Shown piece after piece: positions 1 through 9,459 of a DNA stretch of 64,000 nt. The number at the start of each line of letters is the position of its first letter. Position 1 is the stretch's first letter. Where the stretch lies: the NCBI GenBank assembly GCA_030015575.1, contig CM057337.1, positions 336,980,583-337,044,582 of the forward strand, given 5' to 3'. The position numbers and the translations under genes were made by a program. The notes under the pieces are model-generated. The model had not been told where the DNA came from and made no database searches. It was given only the letters and a program-made list of their open reading frames with translations. The DNA comes from Agapanthus africanus. Its lineage: Eukaryota; Streptophyta; Magnoliopsida; Asparagales; Amaryllidaceae.

Positions 1-157
1 GAGCGCTTCCGGCAGGGTAGATGCTGACAGAGCCAAACTGGCGGGGCGGTTCCTCCCATTTTCGACTGAGGCTTGCGGGGAGAACCACCCGAGCGTTGAT
101 CTTGACCACGTACGGAATCGGGGTCACGTTGGAAGCTGAATTCGTCTGGGGAGACAT
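1..157 (-). CDS. Partial Gag-like N-terminus of element A (runs off the window)
   Basis: On the minus strand an ATG at 157-155 opens 52 codons without a stop to the window edge. The peptide starts MSPQTNSASNVTPIPYVV and holds KWEEPPRQFGS further on. I recognise no domain and cannot name the lineage. The call as Gag rests on position: the first ATG-led frame downstream (minus sense) of an LTR-like unit at 510-1836, after a leader of about 350 bp, as in LTR retrotransposons. The rest lies left of the window. It could also be a spurious frame. Confidence 0.4.
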   Translation of the reverse strand, partial: MSPQTNSASNVTPIPYVVKINARVVLPASLSRKWEEPPRQFGSVSIYPAGSA

Positions 158-509
158 TGTCGTCGAAGGATGATTGTTGCACAAAAAAAAAACATCATTT
201 CAGTATAAGCAATCGATATGTATATTGATTGAGTTCGCATGAACGTTTAACCCAAAATATGGGAGGAGAGATTGGTCCCACCGGGCGTGCCAGAACCTGT
301 AGGGTGTTTTTCGTCACCCCAGTGAGATGGGAATACGCGCGCGCTTGTCAGGAGTACTACAGATTCCCCCTGCCTAGGGTAGGCTGGGGTTTAATGATTG
401 TGGGGATCCGAATCTCCGGCTGCCGCGGACTAAACTGCCGTTAATTACCCCTCGCCTTTGGGGCGAGGGAACCTCCGATTAACGGGTTAAACTGGTCTCG
501 CGAACCCAA
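158..509 (-). other. Leader between LTR and gag of element A
   Basis: About 350 bp of untranslated leader read on the minus strand. It begins TTGGGTTCGCG next to the proposed LTR end, a possible primer-binding site that matches no tRNA I know. Near 278-300 the minus strand reads TGGCACGCCCGGTGGGAC, of a type often seen in plant LTR-element leaders. A run of ten A at 182-191 (plus) lies just before the ATG. No coding sequence is seen. Confidence 0.35.
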
Positions 510-835
510 TGTGCAGTGTGCGTGTGTTCTATTTTGAAAGGGGGTTTGGATATATCGGGAGCCACGCAGAGTTTTTACGGGGGTCCCGCTACCCGGATAG
601 CGGGCTGGGGGTCAAGAGGGCTAGCAGCCCCCTTGCGGGGTTCGGGGCAGCGCCCCGGCTCAAAAAATTTTTTGAGGGGGAGAATGTGGCGGAGTATGTG
701 TATGTGTACATTTGTATACAAATGTATATATATACATATATATATAAACAAAGGGGAAAAGGCATCCAAAGGATGCGTGGGGCAGCACCTTGGGCGCTGT
801 GCGCTTAGGTGCTGTGCGCTCAGGCGCGCGCGCGA

Positions 836-1082
836 GCCACGTGTCGGCACGCGGGCGCTTTGCACACGTGCGCAAGCGCGCAAGTGCGCAAGCGCGCGCG
901 CGCCACGTGTCGGCACGCGGGCGCTTTGCGCCCTTGCGCAAGCGCGCAGGTGCGCAAGCGCGCGCGCCACGTGTCGGCACGCGGGCGCTTTGCGCCCTTG
1001 CGCACTTTGCGCAAGCGCGCGCGCCACGTGTCGGCACGCGGGAGCTCTGCGCAAGCGCGCGCGCCACGTGTCGGCACGCGGG
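836..1082. repeat. Five tandem GC-rich units with a CACGTG core
   Basis: Five copies of GCCACGTGTCGGCACGCGGG (the fourth and others differ slightly at the end) begin at 836, 902, 966, 1023 and 1063, spaced 66, 64, 57 and 40 bp, separated by GCGCAAGCGCGC-type spacers. Each has the palindrome CACGTG inside GCCACGTGTC, a G-box/ABRE-like site. Open frames of 100-200 codons through this block on both strands are products of stop-poor GC repeats, not genes. Confidence 0.85.
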
Positions 1083-1493
1083 CGCTTTGCGCACTTGCGC
1101 TGCGCGCTGACGAGGATAAGAGGCTTTTAGCCTCAGAGAAAAAAAGATTTCTCAAAAGAGAAATCAGAGAGGAGTTGGACTCCTGAATGTGTTTTGGGGT
1201 TAATGGAAGGGGTTCTTCTTCTTCCTCCTGTTGCTTGCTGGATCTTGAAGATCAAGAGATGTGAAATCTCAAAATCTCTCCTTTTTGAGATCTGATGACA
1301 GAACCAAGTTCCCCTTTGTGGGTTTTGTGGTGAAAAACTAATTTGTTTTATAAAAAGAAGATTAAAGCTCTTGATTTAATTCAAGAGAAAGAAGAAGGTT
1401 TTGGAACCTTGAAGAAAAAGAAAGATCTCAGATCTTGAAGTTTTTTTTTTTTAGAGAGAGAAAAAGTTGTTGAGATATTTCATTATCTTTGCC

Positions 1494-1499
1494 TTTATA
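1494..1499 (-). promoter_or_regulatory. Probable TATA box of the element A LTR
   Basis: The minus strand reads CCTATAAAGGC, about 335 bp inside the LTR start at 1836, a usual place for the end of U3. AT- and CT-rich sequence follows. Position and motif only. Confidence 0.45.
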
Positions 1500-1836
1500 G
1501 GCTATACACTTTACACATAGCCCCTTGGGCTTCACAAAATGGCATTTTGCCTATCCCATGGCTCATGTGCCATTTCTTTTTGCACATAAGCCATGGGCTT
1601 TACAAAAATTTGGCTTTATGCCCATTTTCTTACATTTATCCATAAAATAAAATAAAAGAAAATGCAACAAAATTATTTATTACAAAATTTTTATCTTGGC
1701 ATGGGGGAAGGCCGGCCGCTTCATGTTCGGGCTCGACCCGGGCATGGGCCCACTGGATCTGGGCTCGGGCCCACTTGGCTTGGGGTTGACTTTGATTTTG
1801 ACTTGGTCAATCGGGGTGTAAACTTTTACCCCAACA

Positions 1837-2384
1837 CCCATATCCATTGGTGTTTGACATCGGAGATGGTATGCGGGTGCTCAGTAGAGACTGGGTACAC
1901 TGAACGGACTCACCGAGAACTCCAAGATGGTATTATACCTCACGTCAGATGGCAGTTCTCTGGTGACACTGGTACAGCTTAGTCTGTTGACCTGAGATCG
2001 TCATAGAGTCTTGTGTGTCTCCCACTGTGCTTTGATTTCCACCCTACCACGGCTCTACTGAGTCGTGCAAACATGTGGTTTTTGGGTACAGTCCCGATTC
2101 ACAAGGAGGCAATGAGCGATAGGAGGGGATTCGTCTCTCCCGGTATTGGGGGTTGATGTTGCGCAATGCACGACTGGCCATAATAGGAAATCCCTGGCCA
2201 GGGTTGCTGTGATATACTGGTAAGAGTTATCAGTAGTTTCACGAATGTTATGGACCTCAAGTCGGCATGACTTATCGAGCTACTGGGGTCTGACGTTTAC
2301 CACCCCTAGGCGAGATATGCGACATATCAGACGAACAGACCGGACTGTACGGTAAGTGTTACTGGTTGGATTCACAGGAGTGTG
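1837..2384 (+). repeat. B1 5' LTR, first fragment
   Basis: Matches 20096-20640 of the B1 3' LTR with only a few substitutions. It starts abruptly at CCCATATCC where element A inserted, so the first about 350 bp of the LTR lie left of A outside the window. It ends at GTGTG, the target site of G1, and the LTR resumes at 12444. Confidence 0.9.
2380..2384. other. Target-site duplication of G1 (GTGTG), left copy
   Basis: GTGTG at 2380-2384 precedes the 5' LTR and is repeated at 12439-12443 after the 3' LTR. The empty site is visible in the B1 3' LTR near 20636 (GGAGTGTGAGCGGG), which has one GTGTG. Confidence 0.93.
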
Positions 2385-3015
2385 TGTAACACCCGAGCCC
2401 AATAGTACTATTTATATTACTAGTTGAGGGTTATATATTGCTCATTTCCAATTATTCTGTTTTCTGGGGTTTATTGCTAAATTTTAACCGGTTAAGTCAT
2501 TTTGGCACATAACAAATTTTAACTCCTAAAATGAAATTTAAAGTGTCCATGTTGGCCTACTCGTCGCCACTAGTCGCGTGGTAGCGTCCGCGTGTCGAGA
2601 TTCCGTCCCGTTCGGCTAAACGGGTAAGTTTGGACGACTACGCGCGCGTGCAAGTGTCCGACTTGGGGGCATGCATTTTAATCATTAAACACCTCTTTTC
2701 AAAATTTGGAACCCGCTTAAAATCCTATAATTTGAATTTGGAACATTTGGGCGCAACCCGGACGCGATTTGGAAATGTTTCATTTTGCGCCAAAAAGGCC
2801 CATTTAATTTAATAGCTTAAAACTATATATATATTACGAATATAATCTTTAACTACTAAATCCCTTCAAATCATCTCAAATTTTTCCTTTATCTCGTCTC
2901 CAGCCAATCACGGACTCTCATTTTAGCGAGTGGGCCCCGCCTCCCTTTCCCTATCTCTCTCTCTCTCTTCCCTCAATCTTTCTCTCAATCTCTCTCTCTC
3001 CAATCTCCCTCTCTC

Positions 3016-3027
3016 TTTATATATAAA
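3016..3027 (+). promoter_or_regulatory. TATA box of G1 5' LTR
   Basis: TTTATATATAAA follows a (CT)n tract and precedes the C-rich part, a strong plant TATA context; the 3' LTR has the same sequence at about 10079-10090. Transcription start would be about 30 bp downstream. Confidence 0.6.
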
Positions 3028-4570
3028 CCCATGCAACCGCCTATTCCTCCCTCATCCATCGCGACCACGAGAAACCCACGAAACCCTAACCCTAGCTCCT
3101 CGCAACCTCACCGCCGACCTCCTCACGACTTCGCCGTCGCCGTCACCACCTCGTCGACCTCACCGCACCTTCCTCCCCTCGTTCTCCCGCTCTTTCCCGC
3201 ACCTGCACCCAACCCCGACGTCGCCTCCAACCCCGCAGACCTCGCTGTCGACGCGACCTCCCGTCGCCGACGACCCCCGCGACACCCTCTCATCCTCCTC
3301 GTCACTACCTCGTCATCACCTCCCTCCTCTCCTCGCTGGACCACCACCAACCTGCAGCCGACCCTACACCTACCCCGGGTCGCCGGGAACCGCGCCGTCG
3401 ACCCTCGTCGACGCCACCTCCGACCACCTCCCTTCCCCCTCGACCACCAGAGTCGACTACCACCCTTATTTCTCACTGCAGCACCTCTTTCCAGCGAACC
3501 CAGGATTTTCCAGCCATCGTTGTTCGCCGTCGCTGCCTCGCCGGCATTCCAGTGCCGTCGAGCCTTCGTGGTTGCACCCTGCTTCTTCCCTGTAAGTTTC
3601 CTTGTCCTCCCTTTTGGTACAATCCCCCTTGCTGGTCGTTGTTTGCGTGTATCATATCGTAATTGCTAACTTCGCTACTTTTGTTGTTGCCGGAATCCGA
3701 CCGTGCCGTCTTGGCGAACCCGACGCTCCAGCGAAGCCCCCTGGTCCGTGTGACCCCGTTGTTCTCTGTTGGGACTCAATCCGTGGCCCGTGCTATCATA
3801 TCGTGTTTTCTGCCGACTTTGCATCCGTGCTTTCCGGTTTGCGAAACCGTCGAGGCAAGTATCCGAATACTTGCTTTAACATGCTAGTACACAATACCAA
3901 GCCTTGCCTTACTCTTGATTATCATATTAGTTTATAACTTAAAACCGACGGTCACAGTAAGCCTTAACATTAAATCAGTATGGTAGTTTCGTGTAATTAA
4001 TCGGTATACTATCATTCCACACTTCAACTAATTAAACCAATTAGCACGCCCTTGCTTAAATTGCTAGATCATCCTTGTAACAATTATTATGCTGTAGTTT
4101 TAATGGCTTCATTGCTTCGTGTTATTAATACTGTTTTACCCTGTGATTGTTGCACCCAAGGGTGCCTGAACCTGTTAATAAGAGAATACAAAACATCATT
4201 GTGTTGCATGGAATAATATGGTTATTTACTGTTTCCTGCTGCTGTTCATTATTTGATTGTACACCTGTTGTGAGCACATAACCGATTGCACTACATATTG
4301 GCCTGACCCTGCTACACGTGACATATACATACATACCGACTCATCCTGTTGTAGCATGACATTACTTGTTTCATGATCTCATGCCTAATGCCGACAAACC
4401 CGACCATCCCTGCTGTCTATCCAGACAGACCTACTCTTACCGGATTTTGTGTTGGCATTAGTCTTTGACTACTGAATACCTGACCTGACATACATAGCTT
4501 GGGGGTATGGGGAAACCAAAGATGAACCTGACTTGTAACTCGACAGTTCACTACCGTTCGAATGTACACA

Positions 4571-4829
4571 TTCCTTTCTGTGCCTAACGGCATGTCTCGG
4601 CTGCAGCCGAGAATATTGTGGCCGTGATCCCGGGTATGTACGGGGTAATACCGAGTGTACACTTTCCTTTCTGTGCCTAACGGCATGTCTCGGTTTTAGC
4701 CGAGAATATTGTGGCCGTGATCCCGGGTATGTACGGGATACTAACACCTTCCTATTCTGTGCCTAACGGCATGTCTCGGCTGCCGCCGAGAATATTGTGG
4801 CCGTGGTCCTGGGTATGTACGGGATACTA
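4571..4829 (+). repeat. Three tandem hairpin units in G1 LTR
   Basis: Three direct repeats beginning TTCCT(T/A)TTCTGTGCC at 4571, 4664 and 4749 (periods 93 and 85 bp). Each carries a CTCGG...CCGAG inverted repeat: a perfect CTCGGCTGCAGCCGAG in unit 1, CTCGG-TTTTAG-CCGAG in unit 2 and CTCGGCTGCCGCCGAG in unit 3, followed by GAATATTGTGGCCGTG. The 3' LTR has the same array at about 11633-11891. Confidence 0.9.
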
Positions 4830-5385
4830 TTGGGTTACATCGACGATTCATCAATTGGTTTCAAAGACTATAGAGTAGAAAACCTGATAGGACAGTTTAG
4901 ACACCATTGCACATTACCCTGCTTGTTATTTCTTATAACTGCTTTATTCCTGTTCATACTTGCATTGCTTATTACCATGTTTATGCTATATACTTGATGT
5001 CTTGACGCGCTGACGTCTGGGTTTTGCATGGCCCAGATTTCGTACCACTGTCGACGACCGAGCAGGAGTACTTCAGCCAGCAGGCTGATTTGGGTTCTAT
5101 AGTGGTTAGTTTGTTCATTGCATTTTATTTCCAGGTGCGATCCCGCATTATGGGACGTACCTTTCTATTATTGCATTGGATCAGTTGCTTCCGCACTTAT
5201 TTATCATTGATTCCCATTATTATGGATTTGGACATGTATTAGTTTAGCTTATTATCTTGTGCTCGATAACCTTACAACCGTAATATGACTGTGGATGGAT
5301 ACTTCCTACCCACAGGTAGCATGGTTGGCTGTGTCACGTGCCCAATCTTGCGTACTCTGGGAAGCGGGGCGTGACATGGTTCTTT

Positions 5386-5398
5386 TGGTATCAGAGCC
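5386..5398 (+). promoter_or_regulatory. Primer-binding site of G1
   Basis: TGGTATCAGAGCC, complementary to the 3' end of plant initiator tRNA-Met, 9 bp after the 5' LTR end. Confidence 0.9.
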
Positions 5399-5444
5399 GG
5401 TCCCTCAAAATTAGCTCTGTGGTTCGAAGAGGAACCATTGTTCT

Positions 5445-5457
5445 AAGTGGGGGGGAA
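5445..5457 (+). promoter_or_regulatory. Polypurine tract before the embedded mini-LTR
   Basis: AAGTGGGGGGGAA immediately precedes TGTAATACCCC. A polypurine tract belongs at the 3' end of an element, so its place just behind a primer site is anomalous. Confidence 0.75.
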
Positions 5458-5841
5458 TGTAATACCCCAGATGGAGTTGGGGCTGAATACCACCTACCCC
5501 GTGAGAAGGGTGATGTTATCCAGTATCGAGGTGGGGATGTAACCGATACGGATGCACACGGGGACCCACCAGAATAATGGGGAGTATCGAATTCCATTCC
5601 GAAAGAGGGCACGATCTGAACTATAAATGAAATGATACCACTCTTATAACAAAAAGGCGCCTTTTGGATGAATCGGAACTCTGGAGTTTGAAAAACTCCG
5701 TAGTTAAGCGTGCTTGAGCCAGAGAAATTCTGGGATGGGTGACCTACTGGGAAGTAGCCCCGGGTTCATTCAATGGGACAAAACCGTGCCGCTTCGGCCA
5801 GAGCGGACAATACCATCTGTGTTTGGGGGTGGGTCATGACA
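5458..5841 (+). repeat. Embedded 384 bp LTR of another gypsy family (H)
   Basis: TGTAATACCCC...GGGTCATGACA has LTR-type ends, a polypurine tract just before it and a second primer site just after it. It is unlike the G1 LTR. Only one copy is present, so it is not a plain nested insertion with two LTRs; a solo LTR would lack the flanking polypurine and primer sites. Confidence 0.75.
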
Positions 5842-5845
5842 AATA

Positions 5846-5858
5846 TGGTATCAAAGCC
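5846..5858 (+). promoter_or_regulatory. Second primer-binding site
   Basis: TGGTATCAAAGCC, 4 bp after the mini-LTR end, differing by one base from the standard TGGTATCAGAGCC. Confidence 0.75.
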
Positions 5859-6211
5859 ATAGGTTATTTGGGTTGATTCTTTGTAGTTGGGTATTGCACC
5901 CAATACACGAATCAGAATACCCGTGTTTAGGAAACATGTCCAGCCACATTGACCGTTTTACCATTCTTGAATCACATTCTTCCTGATTATATCTTTTACG
6001 ACGTGCAAACTTACTTTGCGTGTCGACTCGGAAACCTGATTTCTTGTTATCCCTAGGACTTGGGCGACTTGGGTGGAGTTAAGTAATTTCAGCTATGATA
6101 CCGCGGCATAGCTACAATGCAGTACTCTATTTAAATATCTTGGAGTTCTAGCCTTGATCCACATTCAGAATCTATCATCATGCTAATGTTGGGTGTTTTG
6201 AGTTCAGGATT

Positions 6212-6850
6212 ATGACAGGTAAGGAGTTGAAGACGTACCGGAGGCGTGTGAACGAAGCCGCCATGCTTGGAGAGATAAGAGGAATACTGGAAATCAAAGA
6301 AACAGACCGAGCTGATCCAGCAGCACGCGGACTTGTTTCAGGAAGGTTTGCAGATCGTTCAGCAGTCTGTAAACAAAGTTGGAACTAGACCAGTCGACCG
6401 AGTAAGGACCGTAGCAGATTTCAGACGGTTGGGTCCTACTACTTTCACTGGTCTGGAGGAGCTGTTGCCAGCCGAGCAGTGGCTAGTAACACGGAGAATT
6501 TGCTGATTGCGACACAGATCCCATAAGACAAGAGTGTTGATGTGGTGCGCATTCAGCTGGTGGATTACGCCCGAGAGTGATGGCTTGTGGAGGAGACCCG
6601 CTTGCCCAGGCCAATCAGTTGGGCGGATTTCTCTAAAAGTTTCCTAGAGAAACTCTTCCCGCGGACCGCACGGGAGGAAATGGAAGAGAAGTTCATCGGA
6701 CTAAGGCAGAATGGAGCAGCCGTGGACGTGCATGCAGCAGAGTGGACGAGACTCAGTAGTCTCGCTGGACCTTTCGCGGCCAACGATGTAGACAGCAGTT
6801 GCGGTAAGGAAGCAATTCTGTCGGGCCAGTTGAGTTCAGGGCTAGGCCGA
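6212..6850 (+). pseudogene. gag: G1 gag remnant
   Basis: Starts at ATG 6212 (MTGKELKTYRRRV...) and runs about 50 codons before a TAG. The coding sense continues in other frames: a proline-threonine segment FRRLGPTTFTGLEEL near 6420-6470, then at 6587-6790 a Retrotrans_gag-like stretch with ISWADFSKSFLEKLFP and an alternating acidic/basic helix. After a lone CGKE near 6800, which resembles the start of a CCHC zinc knuckle, the sequence jumps to the pre-RT linker ([15 protein letters not shown]). Most of the knuckle and the whole protease are therefore missing. Several frameshifts and stops make it non-functional. Confidence 0.8.
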
Positions 6851-6867
6851 CACACAGTGTTCCTGCA

Positions 6868-7600
6868 ACTATAGAAGTTGATGGTAAAGAAGAGCCGGCA
6901 GTTGTTCGTGACTTTATGGATACGTCTGAGGATATTTCGGGCTTACCGCCGAAGCGAGATGTGGAGTTTGCGTTTGACCTTATTCCTGGTACAGCGCCAG
7001 TATCAAAATCTTATTATCCAATGGCACCGGTGGAATTGGAAGAAGTTAAGAAACAAGTTGGTGAATTACTCGAGAAGGGATGGATTCGAAGCAGCAACTC
7101 ACCTTGGGGAGCTCCAGTTCTTTTGTGAAGAAGAAGGATCGCACTGCAGACGCTGAGGCAGGAGAAATTATTCGCGAAGATGAGTAAGTGCGAATTCTGG
7201 CTGGAAGAAGTGGAGTTTCTGGGGCATGTTGTGTCGGGCAATGGAATCGCCGTTGATCCCGAGAAGATTGCAGCAGTTCGAGATTGGCCTATTCCGAAGA
7301 ATGTTGCGGAGATAAGGAGTTTTCTTGGACTCGCCGGTTACTACAGAAGATTTGTGGAGAACTTCGCTCGTTTAGCTGAGCCGTTAATCAAGCTTACGCG
7401 TAAGGAGGTACCGTTTGTTTGGACGGATGGATGTGCATTGGCCTTCGAGACGTTGAAGCAGAAGTTGATAACCGCCCCTATCCTGACCGTACCGGATAAT
7501 TCAGGAGGACTGGTGATTCGCAGCGACGCATCTGGAAAAGGATTGGGATGTGTTTTAATGCAGATGGGAAAGTCGTCGCTTACGCGTCGAGACAGCTGAA
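6868..7600 (+). pseudogene. pol: G1 reverse transcriptase with core deleted
   Basis: The N-terminal part of a chromovirus RT reads clearly at 6868-7127 ([28 protein letters not shown]). A one-base loss in a T run near 7124 shifts the frame, then KKKD is joined near 7140 to [20 protein letters not shown], which belongs after the catalytic YxDD block. About 130 codons including the active site are absent. The distal part (7139-7560) is open: [31 protein letters not shown], then the start of RNase H ([14 protein letters not shown]). A frameshift near 7562 moves the reading into the next frame. Confidence 0.9.
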
Positions 7601-9401
7601 GACTCATGAGAAGAACTATCCGACTCATGACTTAGAGCTTGCAGCCGTGATCTTCGCCCTGAAGATTTGGAGACACTACCTTTTGGGCGAGAGAGTCGAA
7701 GTCTTTACAGATCACAAGAGTTTGAAATATGTGTTCACTCAGAAGGAGTTGAACATGAGACAACGCAGATGGTTGGAGCTGATGGCCGACTATGACCTCG
7801 ATCTTAAGTACCATCCGGGAAAGGTTAACGTCGTGCCGGATGCGCTGAGTCGGTTACCAGCAATTCAGGTGTTGACCGCACAAAGGGAGATCATTGCGGA
7901 TTTTCAGAGATTTGACTTGGAGGTTGTGCTACCACATGCTACAGGACAGTTGATGCAGTTGCAAGTACAATCGTCCTTAGTTGAGAAGATTAAAGCGGCA
8001 CAATCGCAGGATCCTAGACTGCAAAAGTTTCGAGAGCAGGTTGAAGCCGGACTACGAACCGATTTACTGATCCACGAAGATGGTTCGTTGAGATATGGTA
8101 GCCGTGTGTGTGTGCCAAAAGGAGATGTGCGTGAAGAGCTTATGAAGGAGGCCCACAGTTCAGCTTACTCTGTACATCCAGGAGGGACAAAGATGTACCG
8201 AGATATTCGACAGCACTTCTGGTGGAAAGGTATGAAACGGGAAATTGCTCGCTTCGTGGCTAAGTGCTTGGTGTGTCAGCAAGTCAAGGCTGAACACCAA
8301 AGGGTTGCTGGTTTGTTGCAACCACTTCCGATTCCTCAGTGGAAGTGGGAACATATAACCATGGATTTCGTGACGGCTTTACCGCGGAGTCCAAAGGGCC
8401 ACAATGCCGTATGGGTGATTATCGATCGTTTGACCAAGGCAGCTCACTTTATTCCTTTTCGGGTTAGTCAATCGACGGAGACTTTGGCAGAACGATACAT
8501 GCAGGAAATTGTCAGATTGCATGGAGTACCGGTAAGCATCGTGTCCGATCGGGACACTCGGTTCTTGTCGCACATTTGGAGGAGTTTACAAGAGAGTTTG
8601 GGGACTCGATTGAAGTTTAGCACAGCTTATCATCCTCAAACTGATGGACAATCGGAGAGAACGATCCAGACCCTTGAAGATATGTTGAGGGCTTGCATGT
8701 TAGACTTCAAAGGTTCTTGGGAGGATCATCTACACCTGGTGGAGTTTTCGTACAACAATAGCTTCCAAGCGACAATTCAGATGACTCCGTTTGAAGCGTT
8801 GTATGGTCGTAAGTGCCGTTCGCCGGTTTGTTGGGATGATGTTGGTGAACGAAGGTTACTAGGACCAGATTTGGTGGTACAGACAGTCGAGAAGGTGAAT
8901 ACCATCAGGAAGCACATGAAGGCAGCTCAAGACAGACAGAAAAGTTGGGCCGACACGTCAAGAAGACCTCTAGAGTTTGCCGTGGGTGATTTGGTATTCC
9001 TGAAGATATCACCGACTAGAGGGGTGATTCGCTTTGGCAGTCGGGGAAAGCTTAGTCCTCGATTCGTTGGACCCTTCGAGATTTTGGAGCGTGTTGGAGA
9101 GGTATCGTACCGGTTGGCGTTACCACCGTCATTAGCAGGAGTTCACGATGTGTTTCATGTGTCTCAACTACGGAGGTATGTTCGTGATGAGACTCATGTC
9201 TTGGATCATTCGGAGTTGACCGTACGGGAGGACCTGACTTTTGAAGAGCGACCAGTTGAAATCAAGGATCGGAGAGAAAAGGTTCTTAAGAACAAGGTTA
9301 TCCCTCTTGTGCTAGTTTCTTGGGGAAATCGATCGCATGGAGAATCCACTTGGGAGCGAGAAGACGAGATCCGGCAGAAATTCCCGCACCTTTTCCAGTA
9401 G
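7548..9401 (+). CDS. pol: G1 RNase H - integrase - chromodomain frame (617 codons)
   Basis: Longest open frame in the window. The first ATG is probably not a real start: the frame continues a polyprotein across a frameshift. Residues 1-104 are the C-terminal part of gypsy RNase H ([28 protein letters not shown]). Residues 203-243 form the HHCC integrase zinc-binding motif (H203, H210, C240, C243). The integrase core keeps D273, D334 and E370 with 35 residues between the last two, as in D,D35E enzymes. A GPF/Y motif lies at 508-510. Residues about 567-616 resemble the chromodomain of Tekay-type chromoviruses ([16 protein letters not shown]), which in this group directs insertion to heterochromatin. 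The missing RT core upstream makes the element dependent on others. Confidence 0.93.
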   Translation: MCFNADGKVVAYASRQLKTHEKNYPTHDLELAAVIFALKIWRHYLLGERVEVFTDHKSLKYVFTQKELNMRQRRWLELMADYDLDLKYHPGKVNVVPDALSRLPAIQVLTAQREIIADFQRFDLEVVLPHATGQLMQLQVQSSLVEKIKAAQSQDPRLQKFREQVEAGLRTDLLIHEDGSLRYGSRVCVPKGDVREELMKEAHSSAYSVHPGGTKMYRDIRQHFWWKGMKREIARFVAKCLVCQQVKAEHQRVAGLLQPLPIPQWKWEHITMDFVTALPRSPKGHNAVWVIIDRLTKAAHFIPFRVSQSTETLAERYMQEIVRLHGVPVSIVSDRDTRFLSHIWRSLQESLGTRLKFSTAYHPQTDGQSERTIQTLEDMLRACMLDFKGSWEDHLHLVEFSYNNSFQATIQMTPFEALYGRKCRSPVCWDDVGERRLLGPDLVVQTVEKVNTIRKHMKAAQDRQKSWADTSRRPLEFAVGDLVFLKISPTRGVIRFGSRGKLSPRFVGPFEILERVGEVSYRLALPPSLAGVHDVFHVSQLRRYVRDETHVLDHSELTVREDLTFEERPVEIKDRREKVLKNKVIPLVLVSWGNRSHGESTWEREDEIRQKFPHLFQ

Positions 9402-9459
9402 TTAGCTATCCTGTATTCTTGGAATTTCGAGGACGAAATTCTTTTGTAGTTGGGTATGA
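9402..9459 (+). other. G1 pol 3' tail and weak polypurine region
   Basis: After the stop comes GGAATTTCGAGGACGAAATT, a string typical of Tekay-like 3' ends, then CTTTTGTAGTTGGGTATGA directly before the LTR. The expected G-rich tract is degenerate. A close copy of TTTGTAGTTGGGTAT occurs in the leader at 5880-5894. Confidence 0.6.

Larger units (their letters stand above)
510..1836 (-). repeat. LTR of minus-strand element A
   Basis: On the minus strand the unit starts TGTTGGGGTAAAAG at 1836 and is proposed to end CACACTGCACA at 510, so it has TG...CA ends and about 1.33 kb. The 1836 edge is sharp: the next base begins sequence matching the interior of the B1 3' LTR near 20096, so A inserted into the B1 LTR there. 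The 510 end is inferred from the TG/CA rule only. It contains a minus-strand TATA box near 1496, an A/T-rich transcribed part and a GC-rich tandem repeat block. The second LTR is outside the window. Confidence 0.55.
2385..5376 (+). repeat. G1 5' LTR
   Basis: 2992 bp, TGTAACACCCG to GGGGCGTGACA. It has a CT-rich tract and TATA box around 2950-3030, a C-rich downstream part (to about 3600), three tandem hairpin units at 4571-4829, and a pyrimidine-poor end before the primer site. Long proline/serine-rich frames at 2930-3670 overlap in several frames and reappear in the other LTR; I take them as compositional. Confidence 0.95.

Noticed and set aside
516-1186. Overlapping long open frames on both strands (up to about 204 codons)
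   Set aside because: They run through GC-rich tandem repeats in several frames at once, lack codon bias and domains; explained by absence of stop codons in the repeat.
2930-3670. Proline/serine-rich frames of 200-240 codons, repeated at 10005-10724
   Set aside because: Inside both G1 LTRs, open in two plus frames and one minus frame, with indels shifting them between the two LTRs; compositional effect of C-rich sequence.
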